A DNA stretch of 34,445 nt from Alistipes sp. (GCA_019422485.1 JAHZDG010000003.1:72684-107128), one strand, 5' to 3'; counted from the stretch's first letter, positions 25,733 to 33,883 are shown. Program-made: numbers and translations. The notes: generated from the letters alone by a model not told the origin.

Positions 25733-25742
25733 CAGATGGGAT

Positions 25743-26345
25743 TTATTTGTGTCGCCGAGCCAGTTCTTCTTCCAGGTCTTTGATCGAAAGACCTTGGTTT
25801 TCGAGCAGCACCAGCAGGTGATAGATCAGGTCGGAGGCTTCGTATACCAGATCGGGATTGTTGTTGTCCACGGCTTCAATGACCGTTTCGACAGCTTCTT
25901 CGCCTACTTTCTGGGCGATTTTCTTGACACCTTTGGTGAACAGTTTGGTGGTATAGGAGCCTTCGGGCATGTCGCGGTGACGTTGTTGGATGACTTCCTG
26001 CAAGGTGCCGATAAACCCTTCGTTGAGGCGGCCTCCAAAACAGCTGTGGCTGCCGGTGTGGCATACGGGACCGGCCGGTTCGACCCGGATCAGCAGGGTG
26101 TCGTTGTCGCAGTCTTTGGCAATGCTTCTTACCGTCAGGAAATTCCCGCTGTTTTCGCCTTTGGTCCACAGACGGCCTTTGGTGCGGCTGTAAAAGGTGA
26201 CGCGACCTTCGGCTACGGTTTTTTCATAGGCTTCGGCGTTCATGTAGCCGAGCATGAGTACCTGGCGGGTGCGGTCGTCCTGAATGATGGCCGGAATCAG
26301 TCCGTCAGCGTTTTTCTGAGTGTCTAATTCTGAAAACTGTATCAT
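25743..26345 (-). CDS. hisIE: Bifunctional phosphoribosyl-AMP cyclohydrolase / phosphoribosyl-ATP pyrophosphatase
   Basis: This 200-residue protein does steps 2 and 3 of histidine synthesis. Residues 1-105 form the HisI cyclohydrolase: MLGYMNAEAYEKT, then a metal-binding block with CDNDTLL and CHTGSHSCF. Residues about 115-200 form the HisE pyrophosphohydrolase, an alpha-helical domain with GEEAVETVIEA and SDLIYHLLVLLE carrying the acidic Mg-binding residues. The order I-E in one chain is common in Bacteroidota. The start codon overlaps the hisF stop codon by 4 nt (ATGA), so the two are translationally coupled. It is the last gene of the operon. Confidence 0.95.
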   Translation of the reverse strand: MIQFSELDTQKNADGLIPAIIQDDRTRQVLMLGYMNAEAYEKTVAEGRVTFYSRTKGRLWTKGENSGNFLTVRSIAKDCDNDTLLIRVEPAGPVCHTGSHSCFGGRLNEGFIGTLQEVIQQRHRDMPEGSYTTKLFTKGVKKIAQKVGEEAVETVIEAVDNNNPDLVYEASDLIYHLLVLLENQGLSIKDLEEELARRHK

Positions 26346-27097
26346 AATCGTATAGGTATATTAGCTTGGTGAAGAGCCGCCTTCAGCGTGGGGATCGGAA
26401 TTTCCCCATAATGGAAAATGCTGGCGGCCAAGGCGGCGTCGGCCTTCCCCAGGGTCAGCACATCGGCGATGTGCTGGATGGTGCCGGCTCCGCCCGAGGC
26501 AATGATCGGGATCGAAAGCATCTCGCTCAATCGGGCGAATGTTTCGCAGGGGTATCCGTTTTTGGTGCCGTCGTGGTCCATCGAGGTGAACAGAATTTCG
26601 CCGGCCCCCCGTTCCTGCGCTTCGCGGGCCCAACTGAAGAGTTCCCGCTCGGAAAATTTCCGGCCGCCGTGGGTCGTAACCCTCCATTGGCCGTCCACCT
26701 GTTTGGCATCGATGGCCACGACAACGAACTGGTTGCCGTATTTCGAGGCGATATCGCTGATCAGTTGAGGGTTGCGTACGGCGGCGCTGTTGACCGTCAC
26801 TTTGTCGGCTCCGGCGCCCAGCAGCCGTCCGGCATCGTCTACCGAGGCAATGCCCCCGCCGACCGTGAACGGAATGTTGATGTTTTCGGCGATGCGGGTT
26901 ACCAAGTCGGCAAAAGTGCGACGCCCTTCGAACGTGGCGCTGATGTCCAGATAAACCAGTTCATCGGCCCCCTGTTGGGCGTAAAGTCGTCCCAGATCGA
27001 CCGGGTCACCCACTTCGCGCAGGCCCAGGAAGTTGATTCCCTTAACCGTTTGACCGTCTTTGATGTCGAGACAAGGTATGATTCGTTTGGCAAGCAT
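26342..27097 (-). CDS. hisF: Imidazole glycerol phosphate synthase, cyclase subunit HisF
   Basis: HisF (251 residues) is the (beta/alpha)8 cyclase half of IGP synthase. It turns PRFAR plus ammonia from HisH into IGP and AICAR. Visible motifs are ARIIPCLDIKDG-like KRIIPCLDIKDG with the catalytic Asp, VGGGIASVDDA (phosphate site), VVAIDAKQ with the second Asp, LFTSMDHDGTKNGY, and IIASGGAGT near the end. The start MLAKRIIP at 27097 is the family start. A longer open frame upstream to 27433 runs inside hisA on the same strand and is not used. It is 26 nt downstream of hisA. Confidence 0.95.
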   Translation of the reverse strand: MLAKRIIPCLDIKDGQTVKGINFLGLREVGDPVDLGRLYAQQGADELVYLDISATFEGRRTFADLVTRIAENINIPFTVGGGIASVDDAGRLLGAGADKVTVNSAAVRNPQLISDIASKYGNQFVVVAIDAKQVDGQWRVTTHGGRKFSERELFSWAREAQERGAGEILFTSMDHDGTKNGYPCETFARLSEMLSIPIIASGGAGTIQHIADVLTLGKADAALAASIFHYGEIPIPTLKAALHQANIPIRL

Positions 27098-27123
27098 GTG
27101 TCGCAAGGGCTTTGGCGATCGGG

Positions 27124-27858
27124 TCAGGCCCGGTCGGCGTATTCGTTTTTGAGTTGATCCAAGGTGATGCGTCCTTCGTAGAGGGCTTTCCCTACGATGA
27201 CGCTGCGTAGTCCCAGCGCATCGAGGCGCTGAATGTCCTCCCAGGAGCTGATCCCTCCGCTGACCGTGATGTTGATCTGAGGGAACTGACTTTGCAGGGA
27301 GGTATACAGAGCTTCGGTGGGGCCTTGCAGCATGCCGTCTTTGGCGATGTCGGTGCAGATGACCTGAGTCAGACCGGCTCCTTGGAACTGTTCGATCAGT
27401 TCTTCCACCCCGAGGGTCGAGGCTTCGGTCCATCCGTGGATGGCAATGCGTCCGTCGCGGGTGTCGGCGCCCAGAATCATGCGTTCAGGGCCGAACCGTT
27501 GGAGCCAACCCGTAAAGGCTTGCGGGTCACGAACGGCGATACTGCCGCAGATGGCTCGGTCGGCGCCGGCTTCGAAGACACTTTCCAGCGCTTCCGTGCT
27601 TTTGATGCCGCCTCCGTACTGGATGCTCAGCGAAGTGTGGTCGGCGATGCGGCGCAGCACCTCCAGGTTCATCGGACGAGAGGCTTTGGCTCCATCCAGA
27701 TCGACCAGGTGCAGGCGACGCAGACCGGCCTCCTCATACCGCAGAGCCGCCTCCAGCGGATCGCGGAAGTAGGCGGTTTTACGGGAGTAGTCCCCTTGGG
27801 TCAGGCGGACGCATTCACCTCCGATGAGGTCGATGGCAGGGATGATCTCTATGGTCAT
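27124..27858 (-). CDS. hisA: Phosphoribosylformimino-5-aminoimidazole carboxamide ribotide isomerase HisA
   Basis: HisA (244 residues) catalyses the Amadori rearrangement that converts ProFAR to PRFAR. It is a (beta/alpha)8 barrel related to HisF. Motifs: IEIIPAIDLIGGECVRL with the catalytic Asp, LVDLDGAK, QYGGGIKSTE (phosphate site), a second conserved Asp in GADTRDG, and TVSGGISSWEDI near the end. The ATG at 27858 begins MTIEIIPAIDL. The 80-nt gap to hisH upstream is unusually wide within this operon. Confidence 0.95.
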   Translation of the reverse strand: MTIEIIPAIDLIGGECVRLTQGDYSRKTAYFRDPLEAALRYEEAGLRRLHLVDLDGAKASRPMNLEVLRRIADHTSLSIQYGGGIKSTEALESVFEAGADRAICGSIAVRDPQAFTGWLQRFGPERMILGADTRDGRIAIHGWTEASTLGVEELIEQFQGAGLTQVICTDIAKDGMLQGPTEALYTSLQSQFPQINITVSGGISSWEDIQRLDALGLRSVIVGKALYEGRITLDQLKNEYADRA

Positions 27859-27938
27859 AGTAATCTGAGTCGAATAACAAAGGTAATCATTTCAGGCTTT
27901 CCCCGGCCTTTTTTGCGAGGCTTCTGAAGCGTGAAATC

Positions 27939-28520
27939 CTATAATTTGAGAAAATTTTGAAGCAGGCGTTCACCGACCGAAGCACTTTTTTCGGGATGGA
28001 ATTGTGTGCCGAAAAAGTTGCCCTTGGCGATGGCGGCGCTGAACGGATAACCGTACTCGGTGGTAGCGATGGTATCGGCGTTAAGGGTCGGGGCGAACGA
28101 GTGGACATAATAAACGTAGGCTCCTTCATCAATGCCGTCGAACAACGGAGTGCGTAATCCGGTGATGCTGTTCCAGCCCATGTGAGGCACTTTCAGCCCC
28201 TGAAGATCGAATTTGCGCACGTCGTTGTCGAAAATACCGAGGCATTCGGTGTCGTTCTCTTCGCTGTGGCGGCAGAGTAACTGAACGCCGATGCAGATGC
28301 CCAATACCGGTTGGGTCAGCGAGCGGATTACCTCAACCAGACTCCGTTCGCGCAGTTTGGCCATGGCCGACGAGGCTTCGCCCACACCGGGTAACAGAAC
28401 CCGATCGGCGGCACGAATCTCTGTCGGAGCGGAGGTAATCGTATATTCGGCACCCAAGCGTCCCAAGGCATTGGCGACGGAGCGCAGATTGCCGGTATCG
28501 TAGTCGATGACTGCTATCAT
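27939..28520 (-). CDS. hisH: Imidazole glycerol phosphate synthase, glutaminase subunit HisH
   Basis: HisH (193 residues) is the glutamine amidotransferase partner of HisF and supplies ammonia through the HisF barrel. Motifs: IAVIDYDTGNLRSVANAL, LLPGVGEA, the nucleophile Cys in GICIGVQLL (usual form GICLGMQ), VPHMGWN, YYVHSF and a His-Pro-Glu end of the triad in TQFHPEKS. The start is MIAVIDYDTGN at 28520. A 120-nt gap separates it from hisB. Confidence 0.95.
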   Translation of the reverse strand: MIAVIDYDTGNLRSVANALGRLGAEYTITSAPTEIRAADRVLLPGVGEASSAMAKLRERSLVEVIRSLTQPVLGICIGVQLLCRHSEENDTECLGIFDNDVRKFDLQGLKVPHMGWNSITGLRTPLFDGIDEGAYVYYVHSFAPTLNADTIATTEYGYPFSAAIAKGNFFGTQFHPEKSASVGERLLQNFLKL

Positions 28521-28640
28521 GGTTTTTCGGTTTGTGAAGCGGGATTCCGGGAGAGTCTTTTTGAGGAGATGGAGAGTCTGTTGTAGGGACGTTTCCTTCT
28601 CGCAACGAGCGAGACTCTGGATGGAATCCGCTGAGATTAT

Positions 28641-29768
28641 TTATAATACGCCTTTGCTGCTGGGCAACTCGAACCGCTGGCTGTTACGGGTAATGGCCAT
28701 GCGGATCGCCCGGGAAAAGGCTTTGAAAATTCCTTCGATTTTGTGATGTTCGTTTTCGCCTGTGGCCGTGATGTGCAGGTTGCAGCGTGCGGCTTCGGCA
28801 AAGCTTTTGAAGAAATGTTTGAACATTTCGGTCGGCACATCGCCCACACGTTCCCGATGGAATTCGGTGTCCCAGCGGAAGTCGATGCGTCCTCCGAAAT
28901 CCAATACGACCGTGGCGTCGCTTTCGTCCATCGGCAGGCTGAAGCCATAACGTTCGATGCCCAGTTTGCTGCCCAAAGCGGTGTAGAAGGCTTCGCCCAG
29001 CACGATGGCTACATCTTCGATGGTGTGGTGTTCGTCCACTTCGAGGTCACCCCGGACACAGAGGTTCAGGCTGACGCCGGCATGATGGACGATCTGGGAG
29101 AGCATGTGGTCGAAGAATTTCAACCCGCTGTCGATGGATGACCGGCCGCCGCCATCCAGATCGAGTTGCAGCCGGATATCGGTTTCGCTGGTTTTGCGTT
29201 CGATGCAGGCGGTGCGTTCTCCGGCCCGCAGCAGTTGCCAGATCCGATCCCAGCTGTCGGTGATCAGTGCAACGGTCTCTTCCAATCCGGCCTCTTCCAC
29301 CTGTTGCTGTCCCGTTTCGGGGTCGGAGATCAGAATCCCCCGGGCCCCCAGATTGCGGGCCAGTTGCAGGTCTGTCAGTCGGTCTCCGATCACATAGGAG
29401 GCGCTCAGGTCATATTCCGGATTGTTCAGGTAACGGGTGAACATGCCGGTCCCCGGTTTGCGGGTCGGGGCGCCTTCGGACGGCAGGGTAGGGTCGATCA
29501 GTTGAGCGTCGAACCGTACGCCTTCCCCTTCGAGCGTTTTGATCATCAGGTTGTGTGCGGGCCAGAAGGTCTCTTCCGGAAAGGAGGCGGTGCCCAAACC
29601 GTCCTGATTTGTGGCCAGTACCAGTTCAAAATCCAAGGTGGCGATGCGGCTCATGGCCGTAATGGCGCCGGGAACGAAGGCGAGTTTTTCCAGCGAGTCG
29701 ACCTGGAAGTCAACGGGCGGTTCGACGATCAGGGTGCCGTCGCGGTCGATGATGAGTAGTTTTTTCAT
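28641..29768 (-). CDS. hisB: Bifunctional histidinol-phosphatase / imidazoleglycerol-phosphate dehydratase HisB
   Basis: HisB (375 residues) does two late steps. Residues 1-165 are the HAD phosphatase: LLIIDRDGTLI with Asp-x-Asp, ATNQDG and RKPGTGMF. The loop ahead of RKP lacks the zinc-binding Cys residues of E. coli HisB, which agrees with my memory of other Bacteroidota HisB proteins. Residues about 185-375 are the IGP dehydratase: FFDHMLSQIVHHAG, DEHHTIEDVAIVLGEA, FFKSFAEAARCNLHI and NEHHKIEGIFKAFSRAIR, carrying the metal-binding His motifs. The C-terminus ELPSSKGVL is typical. Its start overlaps the hisC stop codon by 4 nt. Confidence 0.95.
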   Translation of the reverse strand: MKKLLIIDRDGTLIVEPPVDFQVDSLEKLAFVPGAITAMSRIATLDFELVLATNQDGLGTASFPEETFWPAHNLMIKTLEGEGVRFDAQLIDPTLPSEGAPTRKPGTGMFTRYLNNPEYDLSASYVIGDRLTDLQLARNLGARGILISDPETGQQQVEEAGLEETVALITDSWDRIWQLLRAGERTACIERKTSETDIRLQLDLDGGGRSSIDSGLKFFDHMLSQIVHHAGVSLNLCVRGDLEVDEHHTIEDVAIVLGEAFYTALGSKLGIERYGFSLPMDESDATVVLDFGGRIDFRWDTEFHRERVGDVPTEMFKHFFKSFAEAARCNLHITATGENEHHKIEGIFKAFSRAIRMAITRNSQRFELPSSKGVL

Positions 29769-30796
29769 GCTTCAAAGGTTTTGAGCACGTCCAACAAACG
29801 TTTATTTTCGGTCGGGGTGCCGATCGAAACCCGCAGACAGCCTTCACAACCGCGGATGCGGGAACGGTCACGCACGATGATGCCGGCTTCGATTAGTCGG
29901 TTGTAGACGCCGCGGGGATCGTCCACACGGATCAACAGAAAGTTGGCGTCCGAAGGAAATACCTGCTTGATCAGCGGCATACGGGCCATCTCTTTCGCCA
30001 GTTTTCGGCGTTCGGAGATGATCTCCTGCACTTGGTCGTCGATCGGTTTTTCGAGCCGTTCAAGCACCAGTTTTTGGGTGACGACGTTGATATTGTAAGG
30101 ATATTTCACCCGCGACAGGGTTTCGATGACCTCTTCCTGGGCAAAAGCCAGCCCCAGACGCAGACCCGCCATTCCCCATGCTTTGGAGAGGGTTTGCAGG
30201 ATCACCAGGTTGGGGAACTCGTCCAGACGGCTTAAAAAGCCCGGGCGGTCGGCAAAATCAATATAGGCTTCGTCCAGTACCACCATCCCATGGAAGTTCC
30301 GCAGAATCTTTTCCACGGTTTCAGTCGGGAACAGATTGCCCGAGGGGTTGTTCGGCGAGCAGAGCCAGATCAACCGGGTATTTTCGTCGGTGGCGTTCAG
30401 CAGTTTGTCGACATCTAACGAAAAGTCGGGCTCCAATTGCACCTCCCGCAAAGGAACGTCGTTGGTGGCGGCGGCTACCTTGTACATCCCGTACGAGGGG
30501 GCGATAGCTACCGCATTCTGTACCTTGGGTTCGCAGAAGACCCGGAACATCAGGTCGATGGGTTCATCGCTTCCGTTACCGATAAAGATGCGTTGCGGAT
30601 CGACCCCTTTGATCTGCGCAATCCGGGCTTTGAGCTGTTTTTGATGCGGGTCGGGGTAGCGGTTGTAGCCGTTGTTATAGGGGTTCTCGTTGGCGTCGAT
30701 AAAAATACCGATCTCGCCGCCCTGGTATTCGTCCCGGGCGGTGGAGTAGGGGGCCAGGTTGCGGATATTCTCCCGCATGAGTGCTTTGATGTCCAT
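29765..30796 (-). CDS. hisC: Histidinol-phosphate aminotransferase HisC
   Basis: HisC (343 residues) is a PLP-dependent fold-type I enzyme that makes histidinol phosphate. Features are ENPYNNGYNRYPDP, FIGNGSDEPIDLMFR, CSPNNPSGN, VVLDEAYIDFA, and the PLP Lys in LSKAWGMAGLRLG. The end holds RIRGCEGCLRVSIGTPTEN with the substrate-binding Arg. The start is taken at 30796 (MDIKALMRENIRNLAPYS), the conserved N-terminus, instead of an upstream ATG in hisD (30868). It is 37 nt downstream of hisD. Confidence 0.94.
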   Translation of the reverse strand: MDIKALMRENIRNLAPYSTARDEYQGGEIGIFIDANENPYNNGYNRYPDPHQKQLKARIAQIKGVDPQRIFIGNGSDEPIDLMFRVFCEPKVQNAVAIAPSYGMYKVAAATNDVPLREVQLEPDFSLDVDKLLNATDENTRLIWLCSPNNPSGNLFPTETVEKILRNFHGMVVLDEAYIDFADRPGFLSRLDEFPNLVILQTLSKAWGMAGLRLGLAFAQEEVIETLSRVKYPYNINVVTQKLVLERLEKPIDDQVQEIISERRKLAKEMARMPLIKQVFPSDANFLLIRVDDPRGVYNRLIEAGIIVRDRSRIRGCEGCLRVSIGTPTENKRLLDVLKTFEA

Positions 30797-30833
30797 GGTC
30801 TTGAATGTGCTTCTTCGGTCCGTTGGATGAGGG

Positions 30834-32114
30834 TTATTCGAGAGAGGCCAGTCGCAGGCTGACGGCATTTTTATGTGCGTCGAGTCCTTCGGCGGCGGCC
30901 ATCGTTTCGATGGTGGAGCCCAGGGCTTTCAGGCCTTCGGGCGAGAGTTCCTGATAGGTGATCTTGCGCATGAAACTGTCGAGATTCACCCCGCTGAACG
31001 AACGGGCCCAGCCATAGGTCGGCAGAGTGTGGTTGGTACCCGAGGCATAGTCACCGGCGCTTTCGGGGCTGTAGTTGCCGATAAAAATACTGCCGGCGGC
31101 GGTAATGCGTTCGGCCACTTTCCACGGTTCGTTCATCGAGATGATGAGGTGCTCGGCGGCATAGGCATTGGCAAAGGCGATCATCTCGTCGCGGTCGTCC
31201 ATAACGATCAGTCGGCTGTGATCCAGCGCCCGGGTGGCCGTCGATTGACGGGGCAGACGGGCCAGTTGAGCTTCGACCTCCTGTTGCACCCGTTCGGCCA
31301 TCGAGCGGGTATCGGTCAGCAGGATGACCTGCGAGTCGGGGCCGTGTTCCGCCTGCGAGAGCAGGTCGGCGGCCACAAAAGCCGGAACGGCGGTTTCGTC
31401 GGCCATGACCAGCACTTCCGAAGGCCCGGCCGGCATGTCGATGGCTACCGACGAGGAGATTTGTTGTTTGGCTTCGGTGACGTATTGGTTGCCCGGACCG
31501 AAGATTTTATCGACCTTGGGGACGCTTTGCGTTCCGTAGGCCATGGCAGCGATGGCCTGAGCCCCGCCGATTTTGAAGATGTGGTCGACGCCGCATACCG
31601 AGGCGGTATAGAGAATAACCGGAGCGATTCGTCCTGTTTTGTCCGGAGGAGAGCAAAGCACCAATTCTTTACAACCGGCGATTCGGGCCGGGATGGCCAG
31701 CATCAGTACGGTGGAGAACAGCGGAGCCGATCCCCCCGGGATGTAGAGCCCGACGCGTTGAATCGGAACTGCCCGTTGCAGACAACGTACACCGGGAAGG
31801 GTTTCGATCTCTACCGCTGCGGGGCGTTGGGCGGAGTGGAAACGCCGGATGTTTTGGGCGGCGGTTTCGATGGCCGTTTTGAGGGCCGGGTCGATTTGAC
31901 GGGCCGCGTCTTCGATCTCATCCGGGGTGACGACCACCGTTTCCAACCGAATCGAGTCGATCTGTTCGGTCAGTTGCAACAGGGCACGGTCCCCTTCCGT
32001 GCGCACGGCATTCAGAATGTCGCTTACCCGTTCGGCAATCACTGCGTGTTGCATCTGAGGACGAGCCGTCAGGGCTGCCCAGTCACGGGGTTCGGGATTG
32101 ACGATCACTTGCAT
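30834..32114 (-). CDS. hisD: Histidinol dehydrogenase HisD
   Basis: HisD (426 residues) is the NAD- and zinc-dependent enzyme of the last two oxidation steps, from histidinol to histidine. The pattern includes VGLYIPGGSAPLFSTVLML, FGPGNQYVTEAK, SEVLVMADE, LLSQAEHGPDSQVILLT with the zinc-binding His, and SAGDYASGTNHTLPTYGWA, which is near the catalytic His and a zinc ligand. Length is standard. The start codon overlaps the hisG stop codon in TAATG, so translation is coupled. Confidence 0.95.
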   Translation of the reverse strand: MQVIVNPEPRDWAALTARPQMQHAVIAERVSDILNAVRTEGDRALLQLTEQIDSIRLETVVVTPDEIEDAARQIDPALKTAIETAAQNIRRFHSAQRPAAVEIETLPGVRCLQRAVPIQRVGLYIPGGSAPLFSTVLMLAIPARIAGCKELVLCSPPDKTGRIAPVILYTASVCGVDHIFKIGGAQAIAAMAYGTQSVPKVDKIFGPGNQYVTEAKQQISSSVAIDMPAGPSEVLVMADETAVPAFVAADLLSQAEHGPDSQVILLTDTRSMAERVQQEVEAQLARLPRQSTATRALDHSRLIVMDDRDEMIAFANAYAAEHLIISMNEPWKVAERITAAGSIFIGNYSPESAGDYASGTNHTLPTYGWARSFSGVNLDSFMRKITYQELSPEGLKALGSTIETMAAAEGLDAHKNAVSLRLASLE

Positions 32115-32965
32115 TAGCGTACCAGTTTTTCCAGGGCGAGAACCAGAATGTCTTCGGCTCCGATGGCCTTGAGTTGTTCGATTTTATTCCAAAGTTCCTT
32201 TTCGGCGATTACCACGTGGATCGAGCACCACCCTTTCTGGGCCAAAGGCAGCACCGTGGGGCTCTTCATGCCGGGCAGAATTGAGGTGACTTCGGAGATT
32301 TTTTCTTCGGGCAGGTTCATCAGCACGTATTTCAGTCCGCGGCTGCGTTCGATGGCTTCGAAACGGAAGCAGATCTGTTCGAGCAGTTGACGTTTTTCGG
32401 GGCTCAAGTTCGGGTTGGCGATCAGGACGGCCTCGGAGAAGAGTACTTTTTCTACCTCTTTGAGCCCGTTGGTTACCAGCGTGCCGCCCGAGCTGACGAT
32501 GTCAAAAATGGCATCGGCCATTCCGACCGAAGGGGCGATTTCCACTGATCCGGCGATTTCATGGATTTCGGCCTTGATGTTTTTTTCGGCAAAAAAGCGC
32601 GACAGGATCACCGGATAGGAGGTGGCGATGCGTTTCCCGTTGAAATATTCCAGTCCCGTGTAGTCGACGTTCTTGGGTACGGCCAGCGAGATGCGGCATT
32701 TGCCGAAGCCCAGCCGATGGACCAGGTCGACTTCGAAGTTTTTTTCTTCCACTTCGTTCAGACCGACGATCCCTGCGTCGGCCACGCCCATATTGACGGC
32801 CTGCGGAATATCGTCGTCACGCAGGTAGAGCACTTCGACCGGAAAGTCGTCGCTTTTGGTCAACAGTTTGCGTTTGCTGTCTTCGATGGAGATACCGGCT
32901 TCCCGCAGCAGCGAGAGGCTGTCTTCGTTGAGTCTTCCTTTGGTTTGGATCGCGATACGGATCAT
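32114..32965 (-). CDS. hisG: ATP phosphoribosyltransferase HisG, long form
   Basis: HisG (283 residues) catalyses the first and committed step, condensing ATP with PRPP. It is the long form: after the catalytic domain (MIRIAIQTKGRLNEDSL, RIATSYPVILSRFF, and a PRPP-type site VSSGGTLVTNGL) there is a C-terminal ACT-like domain (about 215-283; LPGMKSPTVLPLA, WCSIHVVI), which normally binds histidine for feedback inhibition. The start at 32965 (MIRIAIQ) is the family start. A longer frame to 33076 runs into the attenuator leader and is rejected. Expression is probably controlled by attenuation. Confidence 0.95.
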   Translation of the reverse strand: MIRIAIQTKGRLNEDSLSLLREAGISIEDSKRKLLTKSDDFPVEVLYLRDDDIPQAVNMGVADAGIVGLNEVEEKNFEVDLVHRLGFGKCRISLAVPKNVDYTGLEYFNGKRIATSYPVILSRFFAEKNIKAEIHEIAGSVEIAPSVGMADAIFDIVSSGGTLVTNGLKEVEKVLFSEAVLIANPNLSPEKRQLLEQICFRFEAIERSRGLKYVLMNLPEEKISEVTSILPGMKSPTVLPLAQKGWCSIHVVIAEKELWNKIEQLKAIGAEDILVLALEKLVR

Positions 32966-32994
32966 ATGCTTCGAGTTTTTTTGTGAGTTTGCGT

Positions 32995-33030
32995 AAAAAA
33001 ATAAGGCTTGCCCCTGGGGGTAAGCCTTAT
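32995..33030 (-). terminator. Attenuator terminator upstream of hisG
   Basis: Read on the - strand, ATAAGGCTT pairs with AAGCCTTAT over 9 bp, followed by one A/C mismatch and CCC with GGG, closing a 4-nt loop. Seven U residues follow immediately. This is a strong intrinsic terminator within the leader, 29 nt before the hisG ATG, so transcripts that form it stop before hisG. Confidence 0.9.
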
Positions 33031-33086
33031 GGTGTTTTATTTGATTTCGCGTTCGCATCAGACATACACACGTCACAGCCTACCCC
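33017..33086 (-). promoter_or_regulatory. Antiterminator of the his attenuator
   Basis: On the - strand, GGGGTAGGC (33086-33078) covers the last sense codon and stop of the leader peptide. It can pair with GCTTACCCC (33025-33017), the 5' arm of the terminator, over 9 bp with one G-U. Pairing of these two blocks the terminator. A ribosome stalled on the His codons would leave GGGGTAGGC free, while a ribosome at the stop codon would cover it. This is the expected logic of a histidine attenuator. Confidence 0.82.
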
Positions 33087-33136
33087 AGCAGGTATGGATG
33101 ATGATGGACGTGATGGATGTTGATCGTACGGAACAT
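33080..33136 (-). CDS. hisL: His operon leader peptide, 18 aa
   Basis: A short frame on the - strand begins ATG at 33136, ends TAG at 33080 and encodes MFRTINIHHVHHHPYLLG. Five of six consecutive codons are His (HHVHHH), far above expectation, so translation senses charged tRNA-His. The last His codon ends at 33098, 11 nt before the antiterminator arm at 33086, so a ribosome stalled there leaves that arm free. A -7 box lies 25 nt upstream of the ATG and the attenuator terminator lies downstream. It has no other likely role than control of hisGDCBHAF-IE. Confidence 0.9.
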   Translation of the reverse strand: MFRTINIHHVHHHPYLLG

Positions 33137-33160
33137 AGTGGTCGGTTTGTAAGAACACCT

Positions 33161-33191
33161 CAAAGATATATTTTCTTTCCGAGAAAACCAA
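33161..33191 (-). promoter_or_regulatory. Promoter of the histidine operon
   Basis: On the - strand TATCTTTG (33168-33161) exactly fits the Bacteroidota -7 consensus TAnnTTTG. TTG at 33191-33189 lies 20 nt upstream, as a -33 element. Transcription would begin near 33154, leaving an 18-nt leader before the leader-peptide ATG. A small stem, CCAAC with GTTGG (33188-33202), overlaps the -33 box and may be a weak terminator for the upstream PPTase gene. Confidence 0.7.
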
Positions 33192-33216
33192 CGCTTTGTT
33201 GGATTTTTCACAAAAA

Positions 33217-33246
33217 GAGATGCTTTCGTTGCGCTCGGATGACAGA
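33217..33246 (-). repeat. Candidate dispersed intergenic repeat
   Basis: On the - strand this segment includes GTCATCCGAGCGCAACGAAA followed by GCATCTC. It closely resembles a short intergenic repeat (GTCAT-CTGAGCG-AGCGAAG type) that is scattered in many Bacteroidota and other genomes. Only one copy is visible in this window, so its repeat nature is recalled from general knowledge, not shown here. It lies between PPTase and the his promoter. Confidence 0.35.
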
Positions 33247-33277
33247 GAGGGCGTGATTCAGGCAAGGCCTGGCAGGG

Positions 33278-33883
33278 TTATTCCAACCCCCAGACGCAGC
33301 ACAATGGGTCGTGGCATCGGTAGTGGAGGCGTTGGCTCTGCTGACGGAATCGGGTGTCGAGTGTACAAGACTCCGTATCAACGGCTTCGATCTGCATGTC
33401 GTGCAGAAAGTCGATCAAAGGAATGCGGTTCAATTTATAAAGCGTCTCTTTGGCGCACCAGAACAGGGCGGGGTAGAGCGTAGGGTCGGGTAGTGAGTTC
33501 CCGAGGGCTTGTTCCTGGGGGGATGCGTAGCGGGGAAGAACGCGGGAATAGTTGCGGTTGATGTTTTCGATGTCTACGGCACAAGCGTTGGGAGCGAGGA
33601 TCACTGCGGCATACCCCGTGGTGTGGCTGACTCCGATATGAGGTCCTCCGTGGAGAACTGGGCCTCCCTGCTCGTCATAACCGGCCTGAGCCCCGGGGCA
33701 AAGTTGTTGGAGCAGGGCGTGCCAGGCCAGCCATTCGCGCCGACGCGCTTCGGCTACGAACCGGTCGGCCTGCCTGCGGTCGGTCGGCGTACATAATTGG
33801 AACAGCTCTTCGAGGGTCTCTTCCGTTTTCCACAGACCCAGCGTAGTTCCAGGAGCGAGGGTTGTATGTAAAATGAGCGGCAT
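33278..33883 (-). CDS. 4'-phosphopantetheinyl transferase (Sfp-type)
   Basis: This 201-residue protein moves the phosphopantetheine arm from CoA onto a Ser of an acyl or peptidyl carrier protein. Motifs of the Sfp/Gsp group are present: IGVSHTTGYAAVIL, then the Mg-binding ACAVDIE, and FWCAKETLYKLNRIP (the 'W..KEa..K' motif). The carrier protein is not in this window. Transcription probably starts within the 90-nt gap downstream of carB, and a strong terminator lies between them. It is in the same direction as the his operon but is separated from it by the his promoter. Confidence 0.88.
   Translation of the reverse strand: MPLILHTTLAPGTTLGLWKTEETLEELFQLCTPTDRRQADRFVAEARRREWLAWHALLQQLCPGAQAGYDEQGGPVLHGGPHIGVSHTTGYAAVILAPNACAVDIENINRNYSRVLPRYASPQEQALGNSLPDPTLYPALFWCAKETLYKLNRIPLIDFLHDMQIEAVDTESCTLDTRFRQQSQRLHYRCHDPLCCVWGLE

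Noticed and set aside
27888..27895. TAnnTTTG-like box (TACCTTTG on the - strand) upstream of hisA
   Set aside because: No -33 element at the right distance; an internal hisA promoter is possible but unsupported.
30873..32117. Long + strand frame (414 codons) opposite hisD
   Set aside because: Shadow of hisD, which has all family motifs.
32966..33076. N-terminal extension of hisG
   Set aside because: It runs through the attenuator terminator; the conserved HisG start is at 32965.
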